DNA from: Homarus americanus | Taxonomy: Eukaryota > Arthropoda > Malacostraca > Decapoda > Nephropidae | Assembly (NCBI RefSeq): GCF_018991925.1 | Contig: NW_024722158.1 | Span: 3,084,283-3,148,282, forward strand | Direction of reading: 5' to 3' | DNA: 64,000 nt | Shown here: in pieces, positions 47,366 to 60,208 of the stretch | Numbering within the stretch: the stretch's first letter is position 1 | Layout: every line of letters begins with the position of its first letter | Translations under genes and position numbers: made by a program | Notes under the pieces: generated by a model | Databases searched by the model: none | Told to the model about the DNA's origin: nothing | Seen by the model: only the letters and a program-made list of their open reading frames with translations

Positions 47366-47518
47366 GGTTAAGTTAGGGTAAGTTAGAGGTAGGTTAGCTT
47401 AGGTGAGGTTAGGTTAGTTTAGATTAGGTTAAATAGGGAGAAGGGATAAGTTAGGATTGGTTAGCAGTACGTAGGTTAAGTTAGGTGAGGTAAAGTCAGA
47501 TAAGGTCAGGTCAGGTCA
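47366..47518. repeat. Interstitial TTAGG telomere-type block
   Basis: About 150 bp of diverged GGTTA units (TTAGGTGAGGTTAGGTTAG), ending in GGTCAGGTCAGGTC. No foldback arm recognised. Confidence 0.7.
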
Positions 47519-47750
47519 TTCAGAGGGAGGCACTGTCAAAGTCATAAACACACATCATAAATTACCAGAACATACCAGGTATATACAGTAATTCCCACGT
47601 CACTGTCTCAGGATTAATACACTGTACACGTAACACATCATGAGTATACTGTAACTATTATTTAAAACACTTACTGATATCACACCAAAAAAACGCCTTA
47701 CCATCATAAATTCACCCAGATTACTAGCTTACAATTGATTAAACTCTTGA

Positions 47751-47812
47751 CATGAGACGTCCCAGAACACAAGCTACGGGTATGAGACGTCCCAGAACAC
47801 AAGCTACGGGTA
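47751..47812. repeat. 30 bp direct duplication
   Basis: Two identical copies of ATGAGACGTCCCAGAACACA plus AGCTACGGGT, adjacent to each other. The second copy is followed by TTGTACGTCTGGC, a partial third unit. Confidence 0.9.
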
Positions 47813-48175
47813 TTGTACGTCTGGCAAGGCTGTACCTTACCTTTGTTTATATTTGTTACAATCTACAAATTCTTAGGTTTTTTGTTTTTTGTTTTTGCTG
47901 TATTTTAAATTCCCAAAGGTTAGCCCCCACCACCCTTTTCACCACCTGGTAGTTCTGATGCCTTTGTACAGTTTCATGATAAATGGTGTGGATTCTTCAA
48001 GAGGTTACGTGCACGAAGAAAGGAGAGAGGAGAGGGGGAGGGGAAGGGGCGAGTGAGTGCAACGAGGCGAGGTATGCGGATGAGGTAACTGTAGACTGTT
48101 GGATGCTTGAGTGACTGTCCGGGTAAGATGAAGTGTTAGTGAGTGACTGTCTCTTGTTTTTGTCATGTTATTATC

Positions 48176-48381
48176 TTGTTTGTATACCTCCAGTGTCTAT
48201 GTAATTTGTTTGTATACCTACACTGTCTATGGACATTATTTATATACCTACAGTCTTTGTATACCTGCAGCATTTATGTACTCTAATTAGTAATTCATGA
48301 TATTAATAATTCACAGGTTTATAGACTAAACACTTCTGTGTGCACTAAAATCTTAAAAACTTCTGTGTGCACTAAAATCTA
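48176..48381. repeat. Two short tandem duplications
   Basis: TTGTTTGTATACCTxCAxTG repeats three to four times at about 29 bp (48176-48276). ACTTCTGTGTGCACTAAAAT repeats twice at 27 bp (48330-48381). From 48390 to 49570 I see unique sequence with no recognised gene. Confidence 0.8.
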
Positions 48382-49575
48382 AGTCAATTCACTTGTAAAT
48401 GAAGACTGAAATGCCAGTGTTCTGAGTTTATAAAGAGTTGCTGAAAGTTAATCGAGGCGAAGCAAATTCAGGTTTATTAATATATAGTTTTGTTTACAAG
48501 TAATACTATATTCACGCAAAGGAGATATTAAAGACTGTACTGCACTGCTCCTTGTTCTTGGCAGGTAATCCGGCCTTCCTCCAGCCCCTTAGTGTGAAAA
48601 GCCGCCAGACACAATCCTTGAGCGGTTAAAAACTCGTAAATTAGAAGCTGGTAATAAGAAATTATTATTTACAATAAACAAATAATAAAGGACCAAAAGC
48701 TGTGTTGTGGCGCTACATTTTCCCGGACTAATGTATCCAAAGTGACGGTGTTGGAAAGGCTGACAGCAAATATTTTTATTCAGGATTTGTTGACACTGAT
48801 GTAAATTTCCTCGTAAACCTAAAGAACGAAACTTCCCGAATGTACCAGCCAGTCAGGTTATGACTGACTTCTTTTCAATGTAAAAAAATACATAAGACAT
48901 TTGTTCCTCTTCAAAATCAATATGACAAGAGCTAGCGCCATTAAATTAGGAACCTTTTTGGACCACTAAACTCATTAAACACGTCAAGCAAGTTCTCAAA
49001 AATTTCTTGTTGAAGACTTAAGGTTTAAATCATCTCCCGTCGAAGCTGGGCAGGTCAGGTGCGGAATTTCTACTCTTACATAATTTCACAACCAGGAAGA
49101 GTTCATCAGCGGGGAATGTGTCAGTGTCATTTGTGTTTATCATTATCATCATCGATACAGACGCTGCAAGAAACGAGTAAGCGAGGATGGTTAGTGTCCG
49201 AGGTACTGGCAGTTCTGATAGTGCGACCAGGTGTGGCGGCTGTCCTGGATCGCCGATATTTCGTCCCTGCAGACTACCGAGGGATGAAATTCCTCTGGTG
49301 ATCCGGTTTATCGTGGACCACAGACTATGCCGTGGAAGAGGTGTATCCTGGATAGTGGTAGAAACGAAATCTCTCTCTCATTCCTGAATGATCCTCACAG
49401 CCTGGGTTCTCGCACGCTCATACTGAAGCATATTAGACATGGTGGGAGCTGTGGAAAAATCCCACAGGGCTTATTGCGTTCACTAATTAAACGTCGGTAG
49501 TCTGGTGTCCACTGTGCACCTCCTTGCCTGTCCGGAGTGTAGAAATCTTAGGAACGTTTAAATTGGCTGAGTATA

Positions 49576-49829
<254 letters not shown>

Positions 49830-50678
49830 TGGTCCGTATGTCTGTCTGTCTGTTCGTCTTTGTGGTGTAGGTGGGTGACTTATACCTCGTGAAGCGTCAG
49901 GTTGTCTCGGGACAGGAGTTAACTTGGCTTCACTTCACATTTCTGTCAATAGTTCTAAGAAAAATCAAGTGTCGGATGAGAACTGGGGAAGGTTCACGTT
50001 TACTGATGGAGCTGGTCATGGTAAGAGCAATATGTGCCAATGAGTACATCACAGCCTCACCTTCATCGTGTGCTCGTCTCCAGTGATCGCAACGTATGAT
50101 AGGTCAGTTCAAACAAGACTGGCAACACTGTTCGTCTGATTATAAATAGGTATTGTCTTTTTATCTTACGTAAAAATTCCAAAATACAGATCTAGGAAAT
50201 TAATGTTAAAATATTGTAGATAAATAAAATTTAAAAATTTTCCTTCCACAGTTCAACATTAATAATAAAAAAAAAATAATACTCGAATTTACGTAAATGG
50301 TATAGTGAAGATACAGAATACAAGAGAATAAAACAGAGATATATGAAATTGGTGATAAATGAGAGTTGACGAGGAGACAGGGTGAGTGTAATCCTCTCAC
50401 GTCTACCTTCAAAACACATAAATCCCTCGACCCGTCAGTGGTAAGTGATCAAAGCTCCAGCAAGATGTTATACTACAGACTCGTGTCAGATTTTGTTGGT
50501 GAGAAGAAGGAATGATCCGGTAATCTTATTTCATCAAAGTCTTTTACCTGGATTAAATCGTCTTTGTTGACTCACCGACAGAATTTTTTCATCAATGTTC
50601 AATTTTATCAAGACAAACAGTTAATCATATTTCTCTATACGTTATGGATTTTCAAAGCATCGTAAGTTCAATTTTAAG

Positions 50679-50750
50679 ATCACCTGAAAATTAGGCACCT
50701 AGTTTATCTCACATATTTTTTTAAGTCTAACCTCACCTAACCCCTTTAGC
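50679..50750 (+). mobile_element. Foldback family, left arm with worn CCTAA core
   Basis: GATCACCTGAAAATTAGGCA, CCTAGTTTATCTCACAT, then TCTAACCTCACCTAACCCC. Arm followed by CCTAA, as in the other plus-orientation half copies. Confidence 0.55.
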
Positions 50751-51042
50751 TATACCACTAAATATCTCGGTTCTAGGTCATAAAATTGTCTAAAGTATTG
50801 TAGGCAGCGAAAAAAAAATCCCATCGGGAGTTGAAAATCAGAAACACCTGCCACTCGGGAACAGAAAGTGAGTGACAGCTACGGTCAGAAGCTGGTGGGC
50901 CATGCAGAACATCGACCAGGAGATCACGTTCCCGATAACCAAGGTCAATGTACATAGATAGACCTTGCCGATAACCAAGATCATCGGTTGTATCGTCCAT
51001 GATCCGGCCCCGATTTACTGTATAGTGAATCTGGCCACCATA

Positions 51043-51045
51043 CAC

Positions 51046-51090
<45 letters not shown>

Positions 51091-51091
51091 A
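51043..51091. repeat. (CT)n microsatellite
   Basis: CT run with one TTTC interruption. It follows a 90-codon minus-strand frame (50773-51045) that contains a short internal duplication and no recognised motif. 51100-52410 is AT-rich unique sequence without a recognised feature. Confidence 0.92.
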
Positions 51092-52418
51092 TCTCCAGGA
51101 AATAACTACCGCATAAATTTTTCAAAATCCGAGTCCTGAAAACTTTATGGGTATCCGACGCCACACGCACAATTCCGCAAAAGAGTTTACCTTCAGCTGT
51201 TTCAAATGCCAGAGAAAGGCCGGATATTTTAATTCACATTGGTTTAAAATCCACTTAAAGCCGACCTACACTACAGTGAAGCTGGCCTAAGAATTTCACT
51301 GTTGCTTAACCCGGGATTAGTGTTGGGGGAAACGAGCGAAATACGTCCACCATCTTGTCTAGTTTAGTAAATACGGCTACCACAAAAAACACAACCTTCC
51401 ATATTTTGACAGAGTTACAGGATTATGACGTTATTAACCAACTCTAAAAGGTTTATCAATACACTTTATCATCATCTCTGGTGACAGATAACCTTTGACA
51501 TGGTTCAATATTTTTAAAGGCACGTATTTTAGTTTTTCTTCCTGAATCTGATTAACGTAGTTTGGGGGATGAATGTGATCTTATATTAACTACCATCCTT
51601 CAATATGTATCTTAATTCGGCAATGTTTATACATTTTTACATCAACGTTTAAGTGAAAATTGTTATACGGATCTTCGAGAATCTCAGCTATTTTGAATTT
51701 TCTCATAAAAACTCCCTCAAGGCAAGAGACATACCACCCTTACCATTTATTTATATATATCGTCACTACACATACCTTTGGATAGTAATTACGGTAACTG
51801 TAGTAATAAAACATGTCGAGGTAGTTGGAATAATAAATCAACTCTCCACCACACAGTTTGTATACATCCAAATATACAATAAAATCCCGCCATGGTTTTG
51901 TTTATCATACATCGAACAACTGAGAGAGACTTTGATTGATGTGTTGTGTAATTATGTGAGTTTTAATATAGGTCACGTCAGCTGAGATGTACCGTGTGTT
52001 TTAGTGATGTAAGTCCCCCCCCCCCTCCCCCGCTCATGGCTTCGAAACAGATATTGAAACTATATTTTATAAGAGTTTTGCCTTAGAAACGATACTCTGG
52101 TGGATTTAAGGACAGTGGAGGGACATAAACCTATTCCAATATATCTTATAATATGTTATAGTGTCAGATATAGGAAAGACTATAGTATATAATATTAGTA
52201 TACCGGGCCAACATCTGAGTATACGATAATTTAACATTACGGTAAAATATTTAACATTATCGTACTCAGGAAGGTTAACATGTTATCTAAAGCAATTCAT
52301 TATGATTGTTGTAAATAATAACAGCAAGAGCGTATATAGCCAGGAGGACTGTGGTGGTGATGGTGGTGGATACAACAACACCATCTATCTCACTTAACAC
52401 CTTTATGTTCTTCAAAAC

Positions 52419-52640
52419 ACGACGTAATGAGCAGCTGACAGGACGTAAACAAAAACAAACCCATGACGTATCGAACAGCTGACAGAATGTAAACAAAACA
52501 AACCCATGACGTATCGAACAGCTGACAGAATGTAAACAAAAACAAACCCATGACGTATCGAACAGCTGACAGAATGTAAACAAAAACAAACCCATGACGT
52601 ACCGAACAGCTGACATAATGTAAACAAAAACAAACCACAT
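52419..52640. repeat. 44 bp minisatellite (~5 copies)
   Basis: Unit CCATGACGTATCGAACAGCT then GACAGAATGTAAACAAAAAC and AAAC. One copy lacks a single A (43 bp). First and last copies are diverged. The three overlapping minus-strand frames rich in Phe/Val/Cys are the same unit. Confidence 0.95.
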
Positions 52641-52760
52641 AGCTCTCCCGTACTCTCAGTAAACCCCAAAGAATTTAAATCGTTTATGGAAGTTGAATAT
52701 TTTCCTTCTTTCTTAATCTAATCCCACAAACCGTTCCAAAATACCATTCATTCAGCTGCG

Positions 52761-52875
52761 TATGTATGTATGTATGTATGTATGTATGGATGTATGTATG
52801 TATGTATGTATGTATGTATGTATGTATGTATGTATGTATGGATGTATGTATGGATGTATGTATGTATGTATGTAT
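52761..52875. repeat. (TATG)n tetranucleotide
   Basis: About 28 units with a few TGGATG variants. Confidence 0.95.
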
Positions 52876-53091
52876 AGAACAGTTGTATATTTTAGTAGTA
52901 TTCATTCAGCCCAACTCCAGGTATTACACTGAACACCTGTAGCCGGTAACCTCACCTTAACTAACTTTCTGTAGTTAAATAGATTTAGAACTTTGTTTAT
53001 GTAGTCTTGTAGTCCCTGTAGTACCTGTTGTGTAGGGTACGGTCAGTCTTCATTCATCCAGTGTAAATGTGTATTGTGATCAGTTCATCAG

Positions 53092-53232
53092 ACAGGCGTA
53101 GGGACGGACGGATGTTGGTAGGCAGACGGACAGACGTAGGTAGGGACGGACAGACGGAGGTACGTAAGTAGGGAGACAGACAGACAGACGGAGGTAGGAA
53201 CGGACAGACGTAGGTAGACAGACAAACAGACA
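53092..53232. repeat. Degenerate GGACAGACGxAGGTAGG repeat
   Basis: Six to seven units of about 20 bp with substitutions. Confidence 0.8.
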
Positions 53233-53360
53233 AGACCATACCAAAATGCCCTCGTTATGAAGTGGCGATATTAAAATTGAAGTCTTGTCAGTCGGTATCA
53301 GACGTATTTCCGGTTACTCTTGTTATCAGACGTGACTCAACATTAACCAGATACAAATTT

Positions 53361-53409
53361 ATCTAACCGAACCTAACCTAACCCAACCTAACCTAACCTA
53401 ACCTAACCT
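53361..53409. repeat. Interstitial CCTAA telomere-type repeat
   Basis: Eight or nine almost exact CCTAA units, the cleanest such run here. No foldback arm recognised beside it. Confidence 0.85.
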
Positions 53410-53654
53410 TCTTGACTCGGATATATGCGTCATCCAGATAAGTCATTTTTACTAAGTTTTGAGAAGTTCTGTTGAAAGTTGGCGGACAAGTTGTGTGGAA
53501 ACTTATGATTTTTTTACACACACACACACACACACACAGAGCAAGCAGTAGGGGGGATAAAAGTGAATCAATATATAAACGCATCTCGACAACAAAGGGA
53601 GTTTATATGCTTCCGGGAACTCAACTAAGAGAGTACACAGAATTTTCTCATACG

Positions 53655-53846
53655 AGGGAAGGGGAGAGAGAGATAGAAGGGGAGGGAGGGAGAGGGAAGA
53701 TGGATGGGCAGGCGAGGGAGGGGAAGGGAGAGGAGAGGAGGGGAGGGGAAGGGGATAGGGAGAGAGATAGATGGAAGGGAGGGGAAAGGGGAGAAGGGAA
53801 GGGAGGGGAAGGATGGAAGAGGAGGGGAAAGGGAAGGAGAGGGGAA
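53655..53846. repeat. Polypurine GGGA/GAGA tract
   Basis: GGGGAGGGAGAGG-type words; a short ATC/ACC trinucleotide run follows at 53869-53901. Confidence 0.85.
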
Positions 53847-54045
53847 CCGATTCTGCAACTGGGTCGACTATCATCATCACCACCATCACCATCATCATCA
53901 TTGTGCTGTACGTGAAACCCCTAAACTAAGAACCAATCACTCAGAGTAATTATCGACTAATGGGTCTCACGTTAATGATTTATGTATATTCCACCCGTCT
54001 AACACAGACTCCAAATGAAACACAACTTATCGCTTGTTTAGTACA

Positions 54046-54118
54046 CAGGTGAGGTGAGGTGAGGCAGGGTGTCTGGTGAGGTGAGGTGAGGTGAGGCAGG
54101 GTGTCTGGTGAGGTGTGG
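54046..54118. repeat. 32 bp duplication of GAGGTGAGG sequence
   Basis: GAGGCAGGGTGTCTGGTGAG occurs at 54061 and 54093, separated by GGTGA units. Confidence 0.9.
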
Positions 54119-54416
54119 CGGCTGAGACAAGCGTGGGTTGGTCTTGCTGCCATAATGTATCAGTACACTGTCAGTTAACTGTTATCTTATCGCCGCTCCC
54201 TCCACCCTTATCACCACTATACTAATGCAGGTGGTGTGTGTGTTAACTTACTCACAGTTTGCCGTTAATAAATATGACCCCACAACGCATGCTGATCACG
54301 GCAAAAAATTATCCTAAATTCGTGTGTTAGTTTTCTCAGTAGGGAGGTGGCTCAGAAAGTCACTATTTACAGTACAGAATAAATACAGTTTAATGCTACT
54401 TTGGGATTTATCTTTT

Positions 54417-54595
54417 TGTGGTGGCGGAGTGGCTACAACACTCACTTCCTGCCCTGACGATCGTCGGTTCGATCTCAATCCACCCGGCAGTAAATGGTTA
54501 CCTGGCTTTACAAGTTGAGGAAGTGAAGGTGGTCGAGTACAGTGTCGGCCACGGTGCCTCCTTGTGTACCGAAGGCTTAGGTTAGGTTACGTTAC
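54417..54595 (+). mobile_element. tRNA-derived SINE, copy 1
   Basis: The head carries RNA polymerase III-type control boxes: A box TGGCGGAGTGG (54422-54432) and B box GGTTCGATCTC (54466-54476), 33 bp apart as in tRNA genes. The body, from TAAATGGTTACCTGGC to CTCCTTGTGTACCGAAGGC (about 54491-54577), is shared with the copies at 61885-62127 and 63058-63163. It runs out into short TTAGG units. A functional tRNA is unlikely because the cloverleaf arms do not pair well and a conserved unrelated body follows. Confidence 0.7.
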
Positions 54596-55225
54596 GTTAG
54601 GATGGACAGGTTCTCACATCTACAATTAAGGTACAATTCTCATTAGATTCACCTGAGACTGCACCTGACCTCACATTCTCAAAGGTCCGTACATTAAAAC
54701 TCCCGCTAACAAGATGTGTGGGAACTCGTCTAATATAACCGTCACACTTGAGTACGGAGGAGCAGCCGTCCCCATGGAAACGGTCACCGCCTGTCAACTG
54801 AGTACAGACAATTCTTCTCTTGCAGGTGAAGCGAAGGAACGGACATATCACTATCTTATATATTATTCCCTAACATGGGGGCTGTGTTGATCGGTTGTAC
54901 AATATCTACCAGACTCTCAGTAATGGCGCGGGTCTCCTCCTCTCTGCCGTAACACACACACACAGTCATTGGGAACTATTTAACGTTTTCAAACATTATT
55001 TACACTGTCCACGGCTTGAAGGCTGAGAGAGAGAGACAAACACATACCTCGGACACTGGACACTCTAGAGGTTAACACTCACCCTTAACACACTTTATCC
55101 CGGACACAGGACACTCGGCAGGTTAACGCACTCTTAAGAAAGTGATCTGAGCACAACACTGATGCTGTCTTGAGATTTTCTTCCCAGGAAGTTTTGATTC
55201 ATCTTGATAAGTCATGATCGACGAG

Positions 55226-55920
55226 GTGTCTCTCTCTCTCTCTCTCTCTTTCGGGGTTCTGAGAGGGAGGGGGGGGGGGAACCATTTGAGTATAATTAAA
55301 ATCTATCAAATACATACAATGTTTATTATCCACGTCAACTAAATTTGACTAATCCATCAGAGTTCTGTGCCCGAGACCTGTAAAATTAATAGTGTGTGTG
55401 TGTGTGTGTGTGTGTGTGTACAGTTTCAGCACCAGACAAGCCCCTGTATAAAACATCAAAGCCTTCCTCCACGGTAGTCACCTTTGTAAACAATATCCTC
55501 ACTGACTACAGTATAGATAAAAAAAATAACCTTGAAAACCTGACCTCTGACCTAATTTGACCGAATACAATAAGCTATCAGCCATTAATTGTCCTAACCT
55601 AACACGCCCCTAACTTAACCTAACCCAATACGCCCCGAATCTAATTTAGCCTAACCTAACCCATGCAGGAAAGTCGCCTTCGGCCACACTCTAAATAAAC
55701 ACAAGTGAACATCGGGTCAATGGCATTCAACCTTGTATCTTTGACCTTTTATAACCACTGTACCTGTAACCTTTGACCTATCCCCGCCAGGCCCAAAAAT
55801 AATGCCTGGTTAAAGTTCGACAGCAATAAATAGCCACTGAGAGCGTTTAGGACACACAGAGCTGGTGAATGATCTGACCGATCCATCATTAAACACAAAA
55901 GATTTCAGTGGATGTTCTTC

Positions 55921-56006
<86 letters not shown>
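55226..56006. repeat. Short CT run, two GT runs and a CCTAA block
   Basis: CT about 55228-55248, GT 55393-55418, diverged CCTAA units 55590-55665, and GT with GAGTGTGAG interruptions 55923-56006. A short CT run also lies at 56312-56338. Confidence 0.88.
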
Positions 56007-56311
56007 TGTAATAGTGGCGTAATGATGAAGAAGGCAAGTAATAGTGAAATCAACAGGTTGTGAAATAATGCGGCCATCATGCTAATGGTGGTAATGAACA
56101 CACAATTATATCATGATTGGCATAAATAACCCTCTCTTCCTTGATCAGGTGTTAATTTTCCAGGTGCCAGACATATACCCAAGTTAACACTAAACACTAC
56201 ATAAAAAATATTAACATCCTCTTTTCGTCGCAAGAATTTAACAATGACATTAATTACATCCTGTACACACTATCGACGCCCCACGGGAAACAAGAGTGAA
56301 AAGTGACAACA

Positions 56312-56343
<32 letters not shown>

Positions 56344-56529
56344 CACCCTACTGTTTAAGATAAATATTTAAAACGATTCTTAAACATATATTAAGTCTTT
56401 CTTTAATTTCTTTATATATCAGAGAAATACAGTATAATAAATATTAAATCAATAAAAGTAAATTAAAGAATAGATTTGATAATTGTCTGGGATTTAGATG
56501 ATCGTCTTTTGTTTATCATCTAGCGCGAC

Positions 56530-56645
56530 GCCATCTTCTCTGGTTCCCTGTTGTCTAGAAAGTCTACAACAGGGATGGATGACCAAAATACGGCCGTGAT
56601 TGGCTGACTCGAAGTGGAGTTTGTAAAGGACATATGTGATTGGCT
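56530..56645 (-). promoter_or_regulatory. Two CCAAT boxes 40 bp apart with a YY1-type site
   Basis: GTGATTGGCT occurs at 56596-56605 and again at 56636-56645, exactly 40 bp apart. Each is a reverse CCAAT box (AGCCAATCAC), the NF-Y site. GACGCCATCTT, containing a YY1-type word (GCCATCTT 56530-56537), lies upstream, and a second CGCCATCTTA is at 56891. NF-Y boxes spaced by a few helical turns are common in broad animal promoters. No gene was found beside it. Confidence 0.35.
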
Positions 56646-57453
56646 ACTTAACCCCCCCCCTTACGGCCTCCCCTCTGAACTGAATAAAATCATCTGGCGT
56701 GAAACAAATGATATCAAACATTACTATCACGATCATTAATTATCCTCATTAACTAGAAAACATCATTAAGAAATCATGTTAAATGCATCCAGTAATTAAA
56801 CCTGTGTGACGTCAGTATCAGGTGAAATGTGTAGTAATGACGGTCTGGCCTCACTACCGTAATCTATCTTAACCAGACTGTGAGTATAGACGCCATCTTA
56901 ACTCATTATGACCTCACAATATTCATGACTGTGTTGTTTCATAGGTGTGACTGTTAGACTGGTCACCAGACATACGTGACAGTTAATCTCTCGGCTCAGT
57001 AAGTTTTACAAATACGTGTTTAAAAATTTCACCTTAAATATTTTTTTTTTAATATGCCAAAAATGAAGGTGTAGGTAGGTACTTTTTCGGCTCATATATA
57101 AGGTAGTCAAAATAACAGGTATATTGTACACACGCGGTGACTTACAAGGCAGGTGAAGCAACCTGCCCTCACCAACACACACACACACACTACCCTTCAA
57201 CCAACCTCAAGTGGTATGACGTAACAAAATCCTTATCCAACAGTTTACATGTCTGACAAGTTAGTTTACAAATAAGACTTAACCAAACAGTTATCCTTTA
57301 GTTTACGTGTCTGATAACTAGTTTACCGTGTTATGGAAGGTAAACGCTCTCAACATCGCGCACCTAACGTAATGGTAGGTGTAGCTAAGGGAACATTTCC
57401 ACAAACTCACGAATTATTGCCTAAGTACAATACCTGACTTACACAATTACGCT

Positions 57454-57455
<2 letters not shown>

Positions 57456-57494
<39 letters not shown>
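57456..57494. repeat. (GT)n microsatellite
   Basis: About 19 GT units. 57000-57450 and 57500-57730 hold unique AT-rich sequence only. Confidence 0.94.
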
Positions 57495-57495
<1 letters not shown>

Positions 57496-57734
57496 ACGCA
57501 TCTCCGGCACCCACAGGAAGTTTACAAACTTTCCTGGTTGTTGTACACTAGACAAACACACATACTGAGGACTTTTGTTGATATTTTTTGTTTTGTATTC
57601 AGCGATGACTTCCCAGACAAAAGGAAAACAGAAAAGTTTGATATCACATAAAAGAGTTTTGGCTACCATAAAAAACACACTCTCGTACCTAAGTTTTATA
57701 GAGCAATTATTATCATAACATTAGCGAAACACCT

Positions 57735-57836
57735 GAACAGTTACTACAAGTTAACACAGTAGAGGTAGAGTGACACGTGTCTCAACCAGTTACTACAAGT
57801 TAACACAGGCGAGGTAGAGTAACACGTGTCTCAATC
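57735..57836. repeat. ~51 bp direct duplication
   Basis: AGTTACTACAAGTTAACACA followed by GxxGAGGTAGAGTxACACGT and GTCTCAA occurs twice in tandem with few differences. Confidence 0.9.
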
Positions 57837-58074
57837 AAGTAATGTACCCGCATGTGGATTAACCCTAACAAGATACTGACAGTTATATTATCCACTTATC
57901 CACTTATACTTGTACATCATCCCTCACACACCAGCCGCCAATTGCCCTGATTCTGGCACTCAAGTTCACTCTCAGTTACGATACTTCTAAACTACCGTGC
58001 TCTGTAAACCTCGGCGTATTGTGGGTTGGTTACTTTGGAACGTGTCTTAAACTGGTGCAGTTAATTTTGATCTA

Positions 58075-58203
58075 ATCACCTGAAGAACAGTATCTCAAAA
58101 CTTATTTCATCTGATGATTAAATTGAATAACCTTACACTAACCTACCTTAATCTAACCAAACGTTAACCTAACCTAACGATAACTTAACTTATTCTAACC
58201 TAG
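58075..58203 (+). mobile_element. Foldback family, half copy with CCTAA core
   Basis: AATCACCTGAAGAACAGTAT, AAAACTTATTTCATCTGATG, ATTAAATTGAATAACCTTAC, then CCTAA-type repeats 58133-58203. A GT run (58434-58460) lies further right. Confidence 0.6.
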
Positions 58204-58427
58204 ACACAGTATTTTGTTTAACCTCACCTGTAGCTCACCTTTAGGGACCAGCAGCAGCGTGATTCACTTCTATCTAACCCAACTTAATCTATTAAACTTT
58301 TTACTTGTTTTTGTTTAACTCGGCCACGCAAAACAAAGTTCAGAGTGGCTTAACGTCCGATAGCCGGAACTACAACAACTTCCATTATGGGAATAACCCG
58401 CCTATGTGGATTAATGTTTGGTGCTCA

Positions 58428-58461
<34 letters not shown>

Positions 58462-59999
58462 GAAATGACCACGTGCATGTATGTGCGTTTGTATTGGACA
58501 GGGCCAAGTGTGTATGTGTGTGTGTGTTGCACGACCAATCAGTGGTGGGTGACTGTACAGTAGGTAATCCTTGACTGAAACTCCAGTGATGTTAGCCTGA
58601 AATTCCTGACTGTCATAACTTCATCTTTTAAAACAATCGACATGACTTTTAAACATGATACATAGTGACGGTGTTTTGTAAGAGCCGCGTGCTATTAAGT
58701 AATGGCATTCTGTTACGTAAAGGTAATTTTTGTCGTCAATACATACAGAATATAAGGGAACCAAACTTATTTCTGAGTGATGCTGCCAGGAGCGAGTTAC
58801 CAGATACCTCAAGACTAGGAAACAACAATACTTTGTTTTGTGCATAATCTTACACATACTATCAGGACGTATACATCTAAACACAAGAATATGATCCTGT
58901 TCACGTACACAAGGACTTTATTTCGTCCTTGTTACACGGTGTCCTGACCTGGAAATATTAGCAACAGATCGCTCCTACAATTAACTAAATCATCGCCGGC
59001 ACAATATTACCGTTAAAACCTAAACCCGTTATGTATGTAGCCGTGCAACAGAGACCCGGTAGGCTAGCCGGTTAATTATCTCATTTTTATATATTAATAG
59101 ATTTTATCATAAAGGGGGAGGAGCTGTCATCACTTTAGTGCTCCATGAAGTGAGAGAGCGTCCGTGACTTTCCTCTCGTCCGTCTAATTGACAACTGATA
59201 AACAAATGAACTCCCAAGTCCCAAACCAAGTCGTGACATCTCTCAGCTCCTCCATACAACCAATCTCAAGTCCTCATGGGAGAATGTGGGCGGTGCATAT
59301 TTCCCTCTCTAAAGTAAACAAACGTGGATGTGTTAAATGTGTATGTGTGTACAATGGAGAGGTGATTATTGGTTTCATTGTATACCTGTACATGGGTAGG
59401 TGTGTTGACTGTGTATTCATGGGTAGGTGTATGTTACTAGTGTGTATATATACGAGGGTGAGTAGGAAATCAAGAGTTATACATCATTGGAAATGTTCTT
59501 GGTTTCAGTGTTGTCTCTTCAGTGTATAACATTACTCTGTATTAGATGTTTGGGGTGATTGGCCGCCACACTCAGGGTCATTCAGGCGACATCATGTGCT
59601 TCTCTGACTGACGCGTGACCCCGTGTTGCAGATGATCAGACCAAGAGCTTGATGCATTGGGCAAAAAACAACAAAAAATATCAGGAAACAGTGACTTGTG
59701 TAATGTGTCTCTGTACGAAATTAACAGAATTGGAGTATCGTTTATGAGGTTGGGTTAGGTTAGGTTATGAGGCTAATGTTAAAATACAGTACACAAGTTG
59801 ATTATATACAGCAAAATATATTAATAAAAGATTAGTTGTAAATTAATTTGTATTGTGAAGCTTAATGTTTGGGACTAAGACAGATGTTTATTGTGTAATG
59901 TTTAGGGTCACTTTTACATGTTTTGTTTTGTGTTTTAATGTGTTGTGTTCTTATGTACTGAATGATGTCTGTGGTGTGTTTGTGTGTGGTTAAGACCTT

Positions 60000-60208
60000 C
60001 ACACACACACACACACACACTCCATTTACCATGTACTGAAGCTATTGTAAACATGCCAACCTGTACACCAATTCTGGGAACTTGAGGCGACCTGTGGATA
60101 TTACCCCAGAGATTACACAGAACATCAACATTATTATCTTACTGTTGTGACATGAGGGACACACGGATGTTATTATTATTATTGTTATTATTATTACTAT
60201 TATTATTG
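60000..60208. repeat. (AC)n and (ATT)n microsatellites
   Basis: AC run about 60000-60020 and ATT run 60170-60208. Between 58620 and 60000 only unique AT-rich sequence is seen, with a short TTAGG run at 59751-59775. The frames at 60375-60761, on both strands, have ordinary composition but no recognised motif. Confidence 0.85.

Noticed and set aside
52419..52640. Relation between the two 44 bp minisatellites (22.6 kb and 52.4 kb)
   Set aside because: Same unit length but no sequence similarity between the units.
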